From assembly GCA_910589415.1 (NCBI GenBank), contig OU342639.1:806001-870000 (forward strand): DNA of 64,000 nucleotides, read 5' to 3'. The position numbers were made by a program, and so were the translations under genes. The notes under the pieces are model-generated. The model saw nothing but the letters and a program-made list of their open reading frames with translations. It searched no databases and was not told where the DNA came from. This document shows, piece by piece, positions 8,073 to 20,753 of the stretch. The stretch comes from Malachius bipustulatus (lineage: Eukaryota > Arthropoda > Insecta > Coleoptera > Melyridae). The stretch's first letter is position 1. Every line of letters begins with the position of its first letter.

Positions 8073-8370
8073 AGATGCAGGGGTCGTAACCTTCTACCCC
8101 AAAACTGCAGCGTGTTGTAGCTTTTGCTTTACGATTAAATTAAAAAAAAAATCCGAAGGAAATCGGATTATAAATAATAAGCTAGATAATTTAGCTAACA
8201 GTTTAGGGGGTTGATATTTCTGTATTAGATGCAGGGGTTGTAACTTTCTACCCCAAGACTGCATCATTTTGTAGTTTCTGCTTTGCGATAAAAATCAAAG
8301 AAAATCCGAAGGTAATCGGATTATAATTAAGCCTGGTAATTTAGCTAAAAGTTGAGGGGGTTGATAAAAC
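8073..8370. repeat. Tandem duplication, unit about 154 bp
   Basis: Two diverged copies start with AGATGCAGGGG at 8073 and 8227. Both contain a TTCTACCCC AAGACTGCA-type block, a GAAAATCCGAAGG AATCGGATTATAA-type block and end with AGGGGGTTGATA. No ORF. Confidence 0.8.
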
Positions 8371-9675
8371 GCTTATAATATAATTTGGTCAAAATAGCGT
8401 ATTTTTAATGGCATCATTCAAAAATAATATTTATACATGTAAACTATTAAAGAGATGTTTTCTGTAAAGTTTGATGATTATCAGACTTTAAATGAAGTTA
8501 TTTAGGTAAAACTGAAGGGGTAGTATTAAAAAAATTCTAACATTGACCTCTGTTTTCATCCTTTGCAAAATTTTCTCGTTCTCGAGAGGCTATACAATTT
8601 AGTGTCAACTTTACTCTGGTTCCATCTCAGTTTAAATCGTGTGTGTAGATATGTGATCCTTATCGTGGCATGAATTCCTTATACTCGGCAAATTTATTGA
8701 CCCCTTTTATATTATATCAACAAGCTTATTATTAATGAATTCAAATGTTACCTATTATTTTGTGGTTAAGCAACTTCTAAAACTTCATTTCATACATAGT
8801 AGGTACTAAAGTAATTAGATTTGTGCAATACACCAATTAATGATGTCTTGTGTTCAATTAATTATTTCTTACATTATGATTACAATTCAGATTTAATTTT
8901 AAAGTTCCTCTTAGCTAACTAAGATTTGTAGGATGATTTTTCCACTAATACAAATCATCACTGCTCAGGACTTGCAGAATTTTTTTCATAACTTTCCATC
9001 ATAATTTTATAATTTTCACGATCGGTTTTGTGATTCTCTATGTTTGTCACCATCGATTTGATACTATTTGCACGGCTATCTTATACGACCTATAATTATT
9101 TCGTAATTATGAATACTTTTACGACTATAGCGGTGGGATGGATTATACATTATTTTCACACACCCCGCATAAGCTAGCATTTTTTCAAACATTCCCTTAG
9201 ATGATTCACCTAAAGGATTATAATTAATTAACTTTACATCCCCATCTTATTCTAGCGCAGCTTTCTCTATTTAATTATTTTCGAGCCGTATAATAGAGAA
9301 ATCTCATTCTAATGTGAGTTTCCTCGCATTTATTGTCTCTTAGCTGTCAATTCTGAAGCGTAGGTAAATAGTCATTAAATCCTCTCGATAATTTTTACAA
9401 TTCGATTTATTAATCAAAACTTCTGGCTATGTGCACAAAGGTGTCTTAATCCCATAAAAATAGAAGAAGATAATCAAGACTTCCACGATAATTGCCGTGT
9501 TTTCTAGCCATTCTTCAACTACCAATACATTTGGTGTCACTATTTTCTATAGCTTCGGATTTTTTTCTCTTATAGCTTTTCAATATAATATAATGTATAC
9601 ATTCCACCTTCCGTATACTTTAGGGTGATTGTTGCAGGATTGGCCTGTGGAGACGGTTTTCAGGAGCGACCTGTT
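8371..9675. other. AT-rich intergenic DNA
   Basis: No ORF, inverted repeat or recognisable element over about 1.3 kb. Confidence 0.45.
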
Positions 9676-9830
9676 GAGGCGGCTTGCTGGAGGTGGCTTG
9701 CTGGAGGTGGCTTGCTGGAGGTGGCTTGCTGGAGGCGGTTTGCTGGAGGCGGCTTGCTGGAGGTGGCTTGCTGGAGGTGGCTTGCTGGAGGCGGCTTGCT
9801 GGAGGCGGCTTGCTGGAGGCGGCTTGCCGG
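9676..9830. repeat. 14-bp minisatellite (GGAGGYGGCTTGCT)
   Basis: About eleven tandem copies of a 14-bp unit, differing mainly in GGAGGT versus GGAGGC. Because 14 is not a multiple of three, all three frames stay open with a 14-residue (42-bp) period, creating spurious ORFs on both strands. Isolated units recur at 10008-10052. GC content is much higher than in the surroundings. Confidence 0.9.
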
Positions 9831-11019
9831 TGGCAGCTACTTTGATCTTTCCCCAACCGGTTTCCGTTTATCTCGCTTAATCTATGTAACTCTTGCAACG
9901 CTGTCTCTCTATATTTTTAATATTCACCGATTAATGCTTTCTCTAGCCCAGGCGACTGCCCACCTTACTATGTTCGATGATCTACAATGATCCATCAGTG
10001 AAGTGTGGAAGCGGCTTGCTTGAGGCAACCTGTGGAGGCGGCTTGCTTGGGAGCGTCATTATTTTCAAATGCTTTACTTGTTCTCCGTTTATTAACTCCG
10101 ATTTTTTTCTCCTATAGCTTTTTACCTAGCACCTGTCTGTTTACATGGTATTGCCATTCCCATTAATTATTTACTATAAATATCAGATTTTTCCAAATAG
10201 AGAAAATCATACATACTCGGTCAAATACAACACATCTTGAAAATTTAATGTGAAAATAATTTTAGATGTCATATGCATAATATGTAGGTATGTATGTGTG
10301 CTTGCCATCACCGGGGTGTAATATGATCTACTCGTTCTAGTGGAGCGTTGGAATGAACTCTCTTCTAACTCGATTGTGGAAAGACTATTTATTTAATTTA
10401 CAATTATTATAATCAATTCCTAATTACGTTTAGGAACCGTTATGAACTTATGATGATGATCGACCTTGGAAAATATTATTTGAATTTTTAATGTTTTAGC
10501 TTGAAGATTTTGTTAGACCGATCTTGGATAGAGTTTCTTAAAAATTAGACTGATTTTGAAAAAAAAAATTTCTTAATAAATTAGCTCGAGCTAAAATGTA
10601 CGATCAATAAACCCTCGAATATTACATGCTCTAGCGCCCAGGCTTGGCGGACATTTTGACTTTATTCTCGATTTAATTATTAATAAAATTTGCGATGCCA
10701 TAATTGTATGGAATAATATGACCGGCGGAGAAGTGATTGAAACTTGATACCGCACCTGCTATACGCGAATAAATACTTACATGAAGTAGGTATATTTTCC
10801 TGATAGCTTATTAAAAATAATACTCGAATTTTTATTGAACAACCTTGAAATAATTAATTATTATTTTTAATCTTGATTGTTTATACATATACTTTTACGA
10901 CTGATTATTATAAATTATTTTTGCACATCCATTTTTTTTTACATTTATGTGACTAGGTCAGGGGGCGGGTGAGGCTGCTAATATTCGACCTTGAATTAAT
11001 AAGTATAATCTTTAAAATT
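9831..11019. other. AT-rich intergenic DNA
   Basis: Apart from a few stray 14-bp minisatellite units at 10008-10052, nothing recognisable. Confidence 0.45.
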
Positions 11020-12000
11020 TTGATGCTATGTTACATGACCTTGAATCATTCGTCAAGGCGTTCCAGAACTCTCACATGTAAAATCACCATATGACTTGGC
11101 CTTGAAGATTTACATATGCCAATTCTAATGCCTGGCCTTGAATTTTTACCTTGAAATTTACATCAGATTAAAATGTTTGATCTCGGTCTTCAAAATTACA
11201 TGTGCTGGGACTTTGAAATATTTCAGATAACCTTGAAATAATTCGAGCTCCAAAATTACATGCAGTTCACACCTTTCCAACCTTGAAAAAAACATGAAAT
11301 ATGGCGGCCGTAAATCTAGTCGGCTTAGATAATTTCTGTAATGTGAAATGAAAAGCTTTTGACGACTTATGTAAACCTACAATAAATTATTACCTTGAAT
11401 TTCATTACCTACAGGATCTAGCCGAGGCTTTATTTTGATTCAAATAATAACACAAAATACCTACATGATCTAGCCGGAGCTTAATTTTCTCATTCATATA
11501 ATAATAACCATGTCACCAGCGCGACGAGCTGGGTAACATGACACCACCTGCTAGCGTTGTTTTCATATTCATAATTTCTCCAAGTTTACCTAATAGGTAC
11601 CCGACAACTGATTTTTAATTCATTCAATAATCTTAAAATAATTACTTGATGATTTTTGTCAGGCCTTGAAAAATAGATTTTTTAAATAAATTAAATCGTA
11701 TTGTTTTGCCTTGTTGACCTTGAAGATTTACATGTGGAGAGTTCTGGGACAGCTCGACCTTGAAAAAATTCATATAACTCGGCCTTGAAGATTTACACGT
11801 GCGGATTCTAGAACGACCTTGAAGGATATGTACCATTTACATGTGGACAGTTCTAAAACGGCCTTGAAAATTTCACCTTGAAATAATATATTAACGCTAG
11901 GTTAGATCATATAGTTCGGCCTTGAAATGAGTCGACCTTGAAGCATATGTACCATTTACATGTGGACAGTTCTAAAACGACCTTGACCTTGTGTTCCAGA
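11020..12000 (-). repeat. Array of CCTTGAA sites; inverted relative of 39370-40360
   Basis: About twenty CCTTGAA cores (TTCAAGG on the other strand), many inside repeats of the form GGCCTTGAAGATTTACACGTGCGG. From about 11140 to 11990 the reverse complement aligns with 39370-40360, including the ACGAGCTGGGTAACATGA block at 11523-11542 (partner near 39940-39962). It is therefore a dispersed element of roughly 0.9 kb. No gene follows it in the minus direction, unlike the 39-kb copy. Confidence 0.8.
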
Positions 12001-12018
12001 ACTGTCCAATTATATCTA

Positions 12019-14159
12019 CTGACGAGACCTAAGTTACGGTAAAAAATGTGCGAGCATTACAATTTCTCGTTCAAAATTTCGACGATTTCCGAGAAAAATC
12101 TATGAAAATCAGAGATAAATCTTAATTTTTTTTCTCGGCAATTCCCGTTCACCGGGATTCGGGGATCATTTTCGCGGGATTGTATAAGAGTTACTCTGTC
12201 GGAATTTTCAATTTTTGTCGCTTAAATTTAAAAAAATGGCGGCGCTGTGATTTTTAGAAAATGACCGATTTTTGCTCGCGATTTTTCGGGTTTGACGTTT
12301 AAAAAGTCGCATGTTACAATTTTTCTTCGCATTTTTTTCGAAACTACGTTCGAGTTAGGGTGATGCCTTTATTTCAACACTTCAAAAAAATTTGATCGCG
12401 ACTTTTAACGTCACCACGATTTTTTTTGTTGAAAAAAATTACTTTTTCTCAAGTATTCCAAAGTTGACATTTTTTAATGACACTTTCCATTTCGCTGTCA
12501 TTTCTTCAACATAGCCAGAAAACAGCGAGAAATGCCTTCATTTTGGCAGCGTCAAAAATATTTCAATTACGATTCACAGATAAACGATTTTCCTCAATAT
12601 TCTTAAATTTGAAGTTTAAAAAATGACAGTTCAAATTTTAATTTCGAATTTTTCTCAAGAAAGAATCTTAACCTGGAGTCCCTTTGTTACGTCAAAATTA
12701 GAAAATGGCTGCCATTTTGATTTTCAGATACCAAAAATATCACTTCCTTTGTTCGAAAAACCCTTTTTTCCCTTTATTACCATATAATTTGATGGTTGGA
12801 CGTCATTTTCTCTGAAATTTTGCACGAAAACGAAAAAAGCTTTTCGGTTCGAAGTTTGCTATTATTCCACTGTGCCAGTGTGCGAATTTCAACCGTTTTT
12901 TTTTTTTTTGGTTTTATTCGCAAATCGAAGGAGTAGACCATTGTTTTATTTCGGACAGAAATTGTTTGGCCGTTTTCTCCAAAACGGTGCACGTTTTTGG
13001 GGGACAATTATTGTTTTCGGTCGACAGAGTTTGTCGATTGGAAGCGTTACGTGAAATTGCGATCGCGAAATTTTTCAAAATGGCCGCTACAGACGCTTTT
13101 GAAAATTTGCAAAAAATTTGTTTTAAATCGGCTTTGACGGCTCACAGCTGACAGACGGTTGCGTCGATTGCGACGAAACTTTGCATTTTCGGAAGAGCAA
13201 TTTCTTGGCTTCACGCCGATACCCTTGCGATATTCCCCCTACCTAAGCGACCAAAGTTACGGTAAAAAATGTGCGAGCGGCACAATTTCCCGTTGAAAAT
13301 TTTCACGAGTTTCGAGCAAAATCAATGAAAATCTGGTAAAATTTGAATTTTTTTTCTCGCCGAATTCCGTACATCGGGACTCGGGGATCATTTTTCACGG
13401 GTAGTAGAAAAGTTTCTCTGTCGGAATTTTTAATTTTTGTCTCTTAAATTTACACAATGGCGGGCGCTGTGATTTTTAGAAAATGCCCGATTTTTAATCG
13501 TGATTTCTCGACTTTTTGCACGAAATTGCATTTTCGATTTTTTCTTCGCTTTTTTTTCACGAATATGTTCGAGCCGAGTTTATTTCCTTTGTTTTTTGAC
13601 ATTTCAAAAAAAAATATTTCGCGAATTTCAAGGTCGCCGCGAATTTTTTTATGATTCTTTCAGGTTTTTCAATTTTGACATTTTTTTAGTGACTTTTTCG
13701 ATTTCGCTGTTATTTCAGAATAGCCAAATGAGAATCGCGAGTGATGCCTTTATTTTGACAGCCTCGAGAATATTTCAATTGCAATTCACGCAATCTCTAT
13801 GATTTTTTTTTTAAACAATAACGAGGTTCTTCAATACTTTTGAATTTGACGTTTCAAAAATGACAGTTCAAATTTTATTTCCGCAATTTTCCCAAAAGAG
13901 GATCGTAGTCTAGAGTCTCTTCGTTACGTCAAAATTAATAGATGGTCGACATTTTGATTTTCAAAATTCAAAAAAATTATTTCGTGTGTTCGAAACACCC
14001 ATTTTCCCCTATATTACTATATAATTTGATATTTGAACACCATTTTCTCCGAAACTATGCAAGAAAACGAAAAAGGCTCTTCGGTTTTAGATTTGCAATC
14101 ACGTCATGATGCCCTTTTGTGAATTTCAGCCGTTTTTATTATTTTTTATTTTTTCATTA
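12019..14159 (+). repeat. Complex repeat, two direct copies of a ~1.2-kb unit
   Basis: Unit 1 starts at about 12032 and unit 2 at about 13253, both with AAGTTACGGTAAAAAATGTG. Shared landmarks are GGGATCATTTT, AAAATGGCGG and a GTCACTTTTTGA-type block. Unit 2 is cut by the foldback element at 14162. Short open frames inside are not conserved between units. Confidence 0.8.
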
Positions 14160-14161
14160 TA

Positions 14162-15220
14162 CAGGTTGTCCCAGCTTATTCGAAGCGGTCTCTGTAGGTC
14201 AAACGATGGACTTTTTCAAAAAAAAATTCAAAAATTCAAGTACAGAATCACAATGGCTATAATTTAAAATTATTTTGGAGTATACAGAGTGTCCCATATG
14301 AGAGTGGCATATAATAATAATAATAATGTTTTTATTAACTATTAATTACATCCCCTTTCACACCAGAAAGAAAATATAAAATATACATGTACATCCGTAA
14401 TATATAAAAAAGAGGGGTATAACAATAGTCAAATGGCAGGATTCAGACGGCACGTCTGCTCTTCCACCCAACCTTGGCATCCTTGACATAACCTTGATAA
14501 TATCAAAGTTATGTTTTTTTAAATGGAATGCTCCTATGTTATTGCATTTTTAGATTGTCTGAGAAGAGAAAATAAGATTGGCTTTTACAGTTGGTGTTTA
14601 AATTGAGAAGTTTTTGAGTTATAAACAAGTGAAAATCGTCATTTTTCAAGTTCAAGGCCCTCTACAACGAAAACAGCTCAAGATAGAGAAACACGGCTTA
14701 CATGTCCCTATTTTAACTTTTCATGTACTATCCTATGATGTAGATGAAATGTTTACACAAGGTGATAAAAAATTCTGAAATTTCTCCACGCGTCGCCAAA
14801 TAAAAAAAATCAAAGAAAGTACAAATGTTTCAATATCATAGGGTAGTACATAAAAAGTTGAAATAGGGACATGTAAGCCGTTTTTCTCTATCTTGAACCG
14901 TTTTCGTTGTACAGAGCCTTGAAGTTCAAAAATGACGATTTTCACTTGTTTATAACTCAAAAACTTCTGAATTTAAACACCAACTGTGAAAGCCAATCTT
15001 ATTTTCTCTTCTCAGACAATCTAAAAATGCAATAACATAGGAGCATTCCATTTAAAAAGCATAACTTTGATATGCCACTGTCATATGGGACACTCTGTAT
15101 ACTCCAGAATAATTTTAAATTATGGCCATTGTGATTCTGTACTTGAATTTTCAAAAAGTTTTTTGAAAAAGTACATCGTTTGGCCTACAAAGACCGCTTC
15201 GAATAAGCTGGGACACCCTG
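14162..15220. mobile_element. Foldback element with TA target site, CAGGGTGTCCC-type ends
   Basis: Long inverted repeats run from CAGGTTGTCCCAGC on the left to GCTGGGACACCCTG on the right, flanked by TA on both sides. A second copy lies at 29614-30491. The halves pair over most of their length (for example the GGGACATGTAAGCCG block near 14866). No coding capacity. It splits the ~1.2-kb complex repeat. Confidence 0.85.
14311..14500 (-). mobile_element. 5'-truncated LINE 3' end inserted in the foldback element
   Basis: The second foldback copy (29757) lacks these ~190 bases. Read on the minus strand it holds GGAAGAGCAGACGTGCCGTC, ends in AATAAAAACATTATT and an ATT repeat, which is typical of a LINE 3' end. 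Too short to keep coding sequence. Confidence 0.7.
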
Positions 15221-15222
15221 TA

Positions 15223-16480
15223 GTGACGGTATAAATCGTGATTGAATTATTTTTGGCGGTGTCAAAATAAAGTCATTACTTGCGACTCTTATCTGGCTAT
15301 GCAGAAAAAATGACAGCGAATTCGAAATTGTCACTTAAAAATATCAAACTTGAAAAATCCGAAAAAGAGTAATTTTTTTCCAACAAAAAAATCGCAGTGA
15401 CGTTATAAGTCTCGATCCAATTTTTTTTTGAAGTGTCAAAATAAAGGCATTACCTTTAACTAGAACGTGGTTTTGAAAAACACTCGAAAAAAATCTAAAC
15501 TGAGACTTTTTAAACGTCAAAGTTGAGAAATCGCGAGCAAAAAATGGGCCATTTTCTAAAAATCATAACGCCGCCATTTTTTAAATTTAAGCGACAATAA
15601 TTGAAAATTCCGACAGATCAACCCTTCCAAAACCTCGCAAAAATGATCTCCGAATCCCGATGTACGGAAATTGCCGAGAAAAAAAATTCCGAACTATAGC
15701 TGATTTTCATTGATTTTGCTCGGAAATCGTGAAGATTTTGAAAGACAAATTGTACCGCTGGCACATTTTTTAGCGTAATTGTGGCTGCTTAGGTCGGGGA
15801 ACATCGTAAAGGTATCTGCGTGTAGCTAAGAAATTGCACTTCCAGAATGCAAAGTTTTGTCGTAATCAACACAACCGTCTGTCAGCTGTACGCCATCAAA
15901 GTCGATTTTCAAAAATATTTTTTGCAAATTTTCTAAAGCGTCTGTAGCGGCCATTTTGAAAAATTTCGCGATCGCAATTTCACGTTACGCTTCTTATCGG
16001 TGAACTCTGTCGACCGAAAACAATTGTCCTCCAAAAACGTGCACTGTTTCGGAGAAAACGGCAAAACAAATGCGGTGTCAAGAAAAATCGTAATCGTAAC
16101 TTTCGATTTTGGTCAAAAAATAAAAATAAATAAAAACGGCTGAAATTCGCACACGGGCCTCCTGGAGTAATTGCAAATTCAGAAGCGAAAAGCTTTTTTC
16201 GTTTTCGTGCATAGTTTTAAAGAAAATGGCGTCTAAATATCAAATTATATGGTAATAAAAGGGGAAATGGGTGTCTCGAACAAAGGAAATAATTTTTTTG
16301 GATTCTGAGAATCAAAATGGCGGCAATTTTTTTAATTTTGACGTAACGAAGAGACTTTAGGTTACGACTGTAATTTAAACTGTCATTTTTTTAATGTCAA
16401 ATTCAAGAGCATTTAAAAAAAATCGTTTCTCTTTTCAACAAAACTCATTTCGGTATTTTGTTGATTCCATAGACCGCATT
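15223..16480 (-). repeat. Inverted third copy of the ~1.2-kb complex repeat
   Basis: Its reverse complement matches 12200-13250, for example the block around 15846-15895 (ACAACCGTCTGTCAGCTGT) with 13140-13160. With the direct copies at 12.0-14.2 kb it forms an imperfect large inverted repeat around the foldback element. Confidence 0.75.
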
Positions 16481-18487
16481 GACATGACATATTTAACAGC
16501 TTTCAAAAAAAAATCCGCGCTTCTCGCGACCTGTTCTCTCTTTCACGACTAACTTGAACTGTCAAACTAACGCGTGACTAACTTTTACGCGAATCTAACT
16601 TTTACGCGCGGTCTCGGAAGTTCCCATATTGGTCCTTCAGGCGCGATATAGAAAAAAATAACACAAAAAGAGATGAATGGCAGATTTTAACTATGACGCG
16701 GAATCTACTGATCACGGTGCCGTATAGCGATCTAGAAAAAATGGTAACACGAAAAAAACATGAAAATTCTAACTTTGACGGGGATCTATTGAAAAACCGG
16801 GCCGAAGGCCCGACTCCGCCGGCAGGCCAAGGTCTCGGAAGAGACCTTGTTAACTTGCAATTTGGGTTAGTATCTTGTTTTCCAATTGATTACATGCATG
16901 CTGTTTACAACGCTTAGGTGTTGTAAGAAAATTGTTGAATTGTTGGATTAGTGGTCCACTAACCACTAGGTTAAGAAGTCAGGAAGTCAAATTGATATCC
17001 AATCGTTTCATTAGTTTAAAAAAATTTATTCCCATAGAAATAAATAGGAAACCTAGAACTATCAGTATTAGCACGCTGGAAAGCAACTGAGTTCAGAACT
17101 TTTTTGCTCTTCACCGGTCCTGTTGTTCTTCAAGGTCTAGTTTCTGAACACTTGCAAGTACCGAATACTTGCAAAATTTTGGTTCTGAATATGCAAACAA
17201 ACTGTTAACCAATAACCACTTTTGTAGCACAATGTGAAAAAATTTATGGGGAGCAATTTTTTGTTTACAATGTACATGTTTCATCCCATTTAAGTGCCGA
17301 ATCAGAGTGTTTTGGACCTCTCGATTCTTTTTCTGTTTTGTTTTTGAGTCTTATTTGGGTCAACTGAAAAGGCTGATTAGCGCTGGTGGATTTCTGGTTT
17401 TCTAGTGGAGAAGGAGGGCTACTTTAAGTTCCTAGCTGGCAACGCCATGATTGAACGAAAACTTACAGATTTGCCCTTGTTTACCTCTTATTATTATTGG
17501 GAGGCTAGAGAATATTGTGAATCCCTAGGTATTGATGTAGCATCTATGTTTATTCGTTTTAACCCATCAAAGCCTAGTGTTACCATTTGGTCACACTAAC
17601 ATGACATCTTTTGAGTGAGATTGAAACTAATTCTTCTGTTGATGATGCGTTCTTAGTTGAACATCTTGGTATTAGATGGCCCATACAATTTAGTCTATTA
17701 AAGCTGTTTATGTTGAATATGCCTTGTTGTGAAAACAAAGTGTTTTGAAATTGTGAAACCTTTCATTTCTACCAAATCATGGAGCCGAGGTTTGAGTAAG
17801 TAATATTTTGTTTTTGTTATGTAAGTTGTGACTGTTTTATATGATAACATGTGAGGCTAAGGAACTACTTCACAATACTAATACTAAATAATCCTGAACT
17901 AGTCTAAACAAACAACGTGTTCAGTAATGAACTTGTGAATTAATTTTAATTTTGTTGCGACTTATAGAAGTTATTATTATCGGTATGAAGCCTGGTTAAA
18001 TTAGTGTTGTCTAGCTAGGTCTATTATCTTGCTATTTATGTTGCTTCTGTTGTTATTTTGTTTGTTGTTTTGATTTGACGCGCGCTCTGTTCACCATTTG
18101 TTCTGACGTGGCGACTTATCGGCTGCGTCGTCGTGATCAGAGTATCGCAGAAGAAAAACGAACGTCGTCGTGGTCGCGATCGAATTGGAAGAGCGATAAT
18201 TAACTTCGTGCTATTATTATCGACTACCAAAAGGGTGGAGCATTAATTGAAGTTGGTGTAGACCATGTGTGAGGGCCCTCCGAGCATCTGGATTTCTTAA
18301 TAGAATCGGGGTAAGTCGATGCCGTCAATTCGTTTGGTTTAAATGGTGAATTCGAGTAAAATCATATAAATTATTGTTCGTACTATTTTGTTACATTGAT
18401 TTTGTTAAAATTACTATTCGGGTAATTTACACAACGTAACCTCTAAATACAGGCAAACCTCTGTTACCACACGGTAACACTAGGCTA
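16481..18487. other. Unassigned DNA, no supported gene
   Basis: GC-rich small hairpins occur near 16799-16835 (GGGCCGAAGGCCC). A 64-residue open frame at 17405-17599 (LAGNAMIERKLTDLPLF...) looks protein-like but matches no family I can name. Otherwise nothing. Confidence 0.4.
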
Positions 18488-19330
18488 ATGTGTGAGCCAA
18501 CTTGTATTTTTTTCAGACCGGGTTTTTCATTAAAAGAAGCTTTGGATATGATATACGATGATGACGATAATGGTAACGTAAATGAAATATTCATATGTCC
18601 ACCTGATCCCAACGTTTTGACGGATGAGGACTCAGCGGACGAAGATGACGGTGGCGTGGTGGATAATCTCTCTGTGCGTGAACTAGCAGCTAATGTTGAA
18701 ATTCGTTTTTCGAATAAAGAGAGTTTGTCATTTGCAGATGATGCTAATGGCTACCAAGACGAGCCCAGTTTGGAGAAAAACAAAAAAAATGGGACAAACA
18801 GTAATGATGACGATTTCTTAAAAAACTTTGAAACAAAAAAAATATAATAATAAGAAGTGGATAGATGGTGATTTAACAAAAGTGTCAAGCTTTCCAACTC
18901 CCAACTTTTCACAGTTTCAAGATTTGTCCCAAACAAATTCATTTGAACTTTTTTTTTGGCAAGGAAATACAAAATGCATGGATCCTCTATAAATGTTCTG
19001 GATGACCAGTTACTAACTTAAATTTTCGCCGAGAAATTGCAACTACTTACCTAAGTAAATACAAGAAACCCCCGATAAGACCTGTTAGGACAGCAACTAG
19101 TAAACAAGTCTATCCTTGAATCGTGTTTCTGACGATCTTAGGTATAGGAGTGAACCACCTTATCATAGCTGTACCCGATAAGAAACGTAGGAGATGCGCT
19201 GGAGAAGGCTGTTCTTCCGTTGGTAGAACACAATGCGAAAAATGTGGTGTTGGACTTTGTATTGAGTGTTTTTCAATATTTCAGAGAAATCAAGATGCGG
19301 GTTGGAAGGTTTATGGAGAATCACCGATAT
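18488..19330 (+). pseudogene. Degenerate piggyBac-type transposase (PGBD-like)
   Basis: The N-terminal frame (18488-18847) shows the acidic start typical of piggyBac-derived proteins: a run of Asp, then IFICPPDPNVLTDEDSADED. The next frame holds KWIDGDLTKVSSFP, and a further one FRREIATTYLSKYKKP. The end (19180-19290) encodes RRRCAGEG and then CEKCGVGLCIECF, the Cys-rich C-terminal domain. The DDD catalytic core between these parts is missing, and several stops and frameshifts separate the pieces. It is a non-functional, internally deleted relic. Flanking TTAA termini were not identified. Confidence 0.75.
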
Positions 19331-20469
19331 CTATCTGTTTTACCATCATTTTCACCTGAGGACAGTGTGAATACTCCAACTCCTGAGGAAGTTAAACCCT
19401 CCAGTGGAACAATAGTTGAATAATATCTCCTCTACCGGGGATATTCTGACTTTTCAGACACTTTAGTCCAGACAGATAGTCCAGATAGATTGATACCAGG
19501 TTTAGAGCATAATGACTATTGGATTTTTGTTGGTCAGAAGCTGGTGAGGTTTCTATATACTCCATTTTCCTTACAGAAATTTATTTCTGAAAAACCCATT
19601 TTGTGTCGGTTTCGTAAGAGACAGGAAGTCTTGTGGATGGCCCCTAGAGAAAGAAAATTATTTGGTGCTTGGGAGTCTTAGTTTTCGGCGAAAGCCTCAA
19701 TTACTGCTTTGTTTGTTCTGATTTCGGTGCCTTCGGGTATTGGAATAGGCGTTCCCCTGTATTTTCGTTTCAGTATTCTCGGGTGAGGCGGTCGGAATGA
19801 ACGAGTAAGGTGTGTTTAAGTCCGGTCAGTGAGACCATTTCTGTTCTTTAGGAAGAACATTATAATAAAATGTATATAGAGGCAGATAGAAAGTCCAGTA
19901 CACATTATTTCTGATTTGTCGTTGAGCAAAAAAATGGTATGTTATCCCATTTTTTATCTTTGGTGAGGGGGTGGTGTAGCGTGCGCTTTCCCATTCTAAT
20001 AATATTGGGCGAGATTAGAGAATTTCTGAGCTATTTATTTCATAAATTGAAGGGCAAGCCCTGTGACGCGCAAGTCGCGGAGGTAGAGTTTCCTTTAGTT
20101 TAATATTCTCATCCCGCTGTCTAAGTTGACGAACAGTGACGGACACCAGGTATGTAGTTACTCGAAGTGAGGGAGGTGGCGCGGGGAATATCGATCCAAG
20201 ACTCGAAGAGACTCGCTTGGCCTATTTCTTTTGATGTTCGTTTTAAGGAGGATGTAAAAATTGTGCTCCAGTTATATTAATAGTTAATGTGTGGTGTTTT
20301 CTAATTAAGACAGGTATGGAAATAAAATTTGAGGTCGTAGTAGCATTGCTGATTTCTGTTTATATTTCATTAGATGGAGTTTGGTACGGATCGGCATTAA
20401 TGCCATAATTTAGGAAGGCCCGGGTAATGGCGCGAGGAAGCTTCCAGTCTGGTGAGTTGAAGATAAATG
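19331..20469. other. Unassigned DNA
   Basis: No coding region or repeat could be supported. Confidence 0.4.
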
Positions 20470-20753
20470 AAGAGTGGAAGTACCAAAGGCACAGTAAGTG
20501 ACAAAATATAGTTTCAATGAATATTTGCCTCAAAATGTTCTATATGCCATCGCCAGTGTCTCTTCAAAGGTTTTAAGTGCCATCTGATATATTGAAGTTT
20601 TAAAAGTAAACGAAAGTTGGCACCAGGGGTTATGTCCATGAAAATTTTATTTACAAAGGGTATAAGTACCATACTAGTCACACCATTATTTGCTCTCTGT
20701 TCTCTGTCGGTGTTTGCGTCAAAAAGTGTGTTGTTAGGTTAGATTCGTAGCAA

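Noticed and set aside
9620..9990. ORFs of 83-121 residues with LAGGGLLEVACWRW-type repeats
   Set aside because: They are by-products of the 14-bp minisatellite, which keeps all frames open; no start context or homology.
12777..13802. Several short ORFs in the 12.8-13.8 kb region
   Set aside because: They lie in a complex repeat and are not conserved in its other copies.
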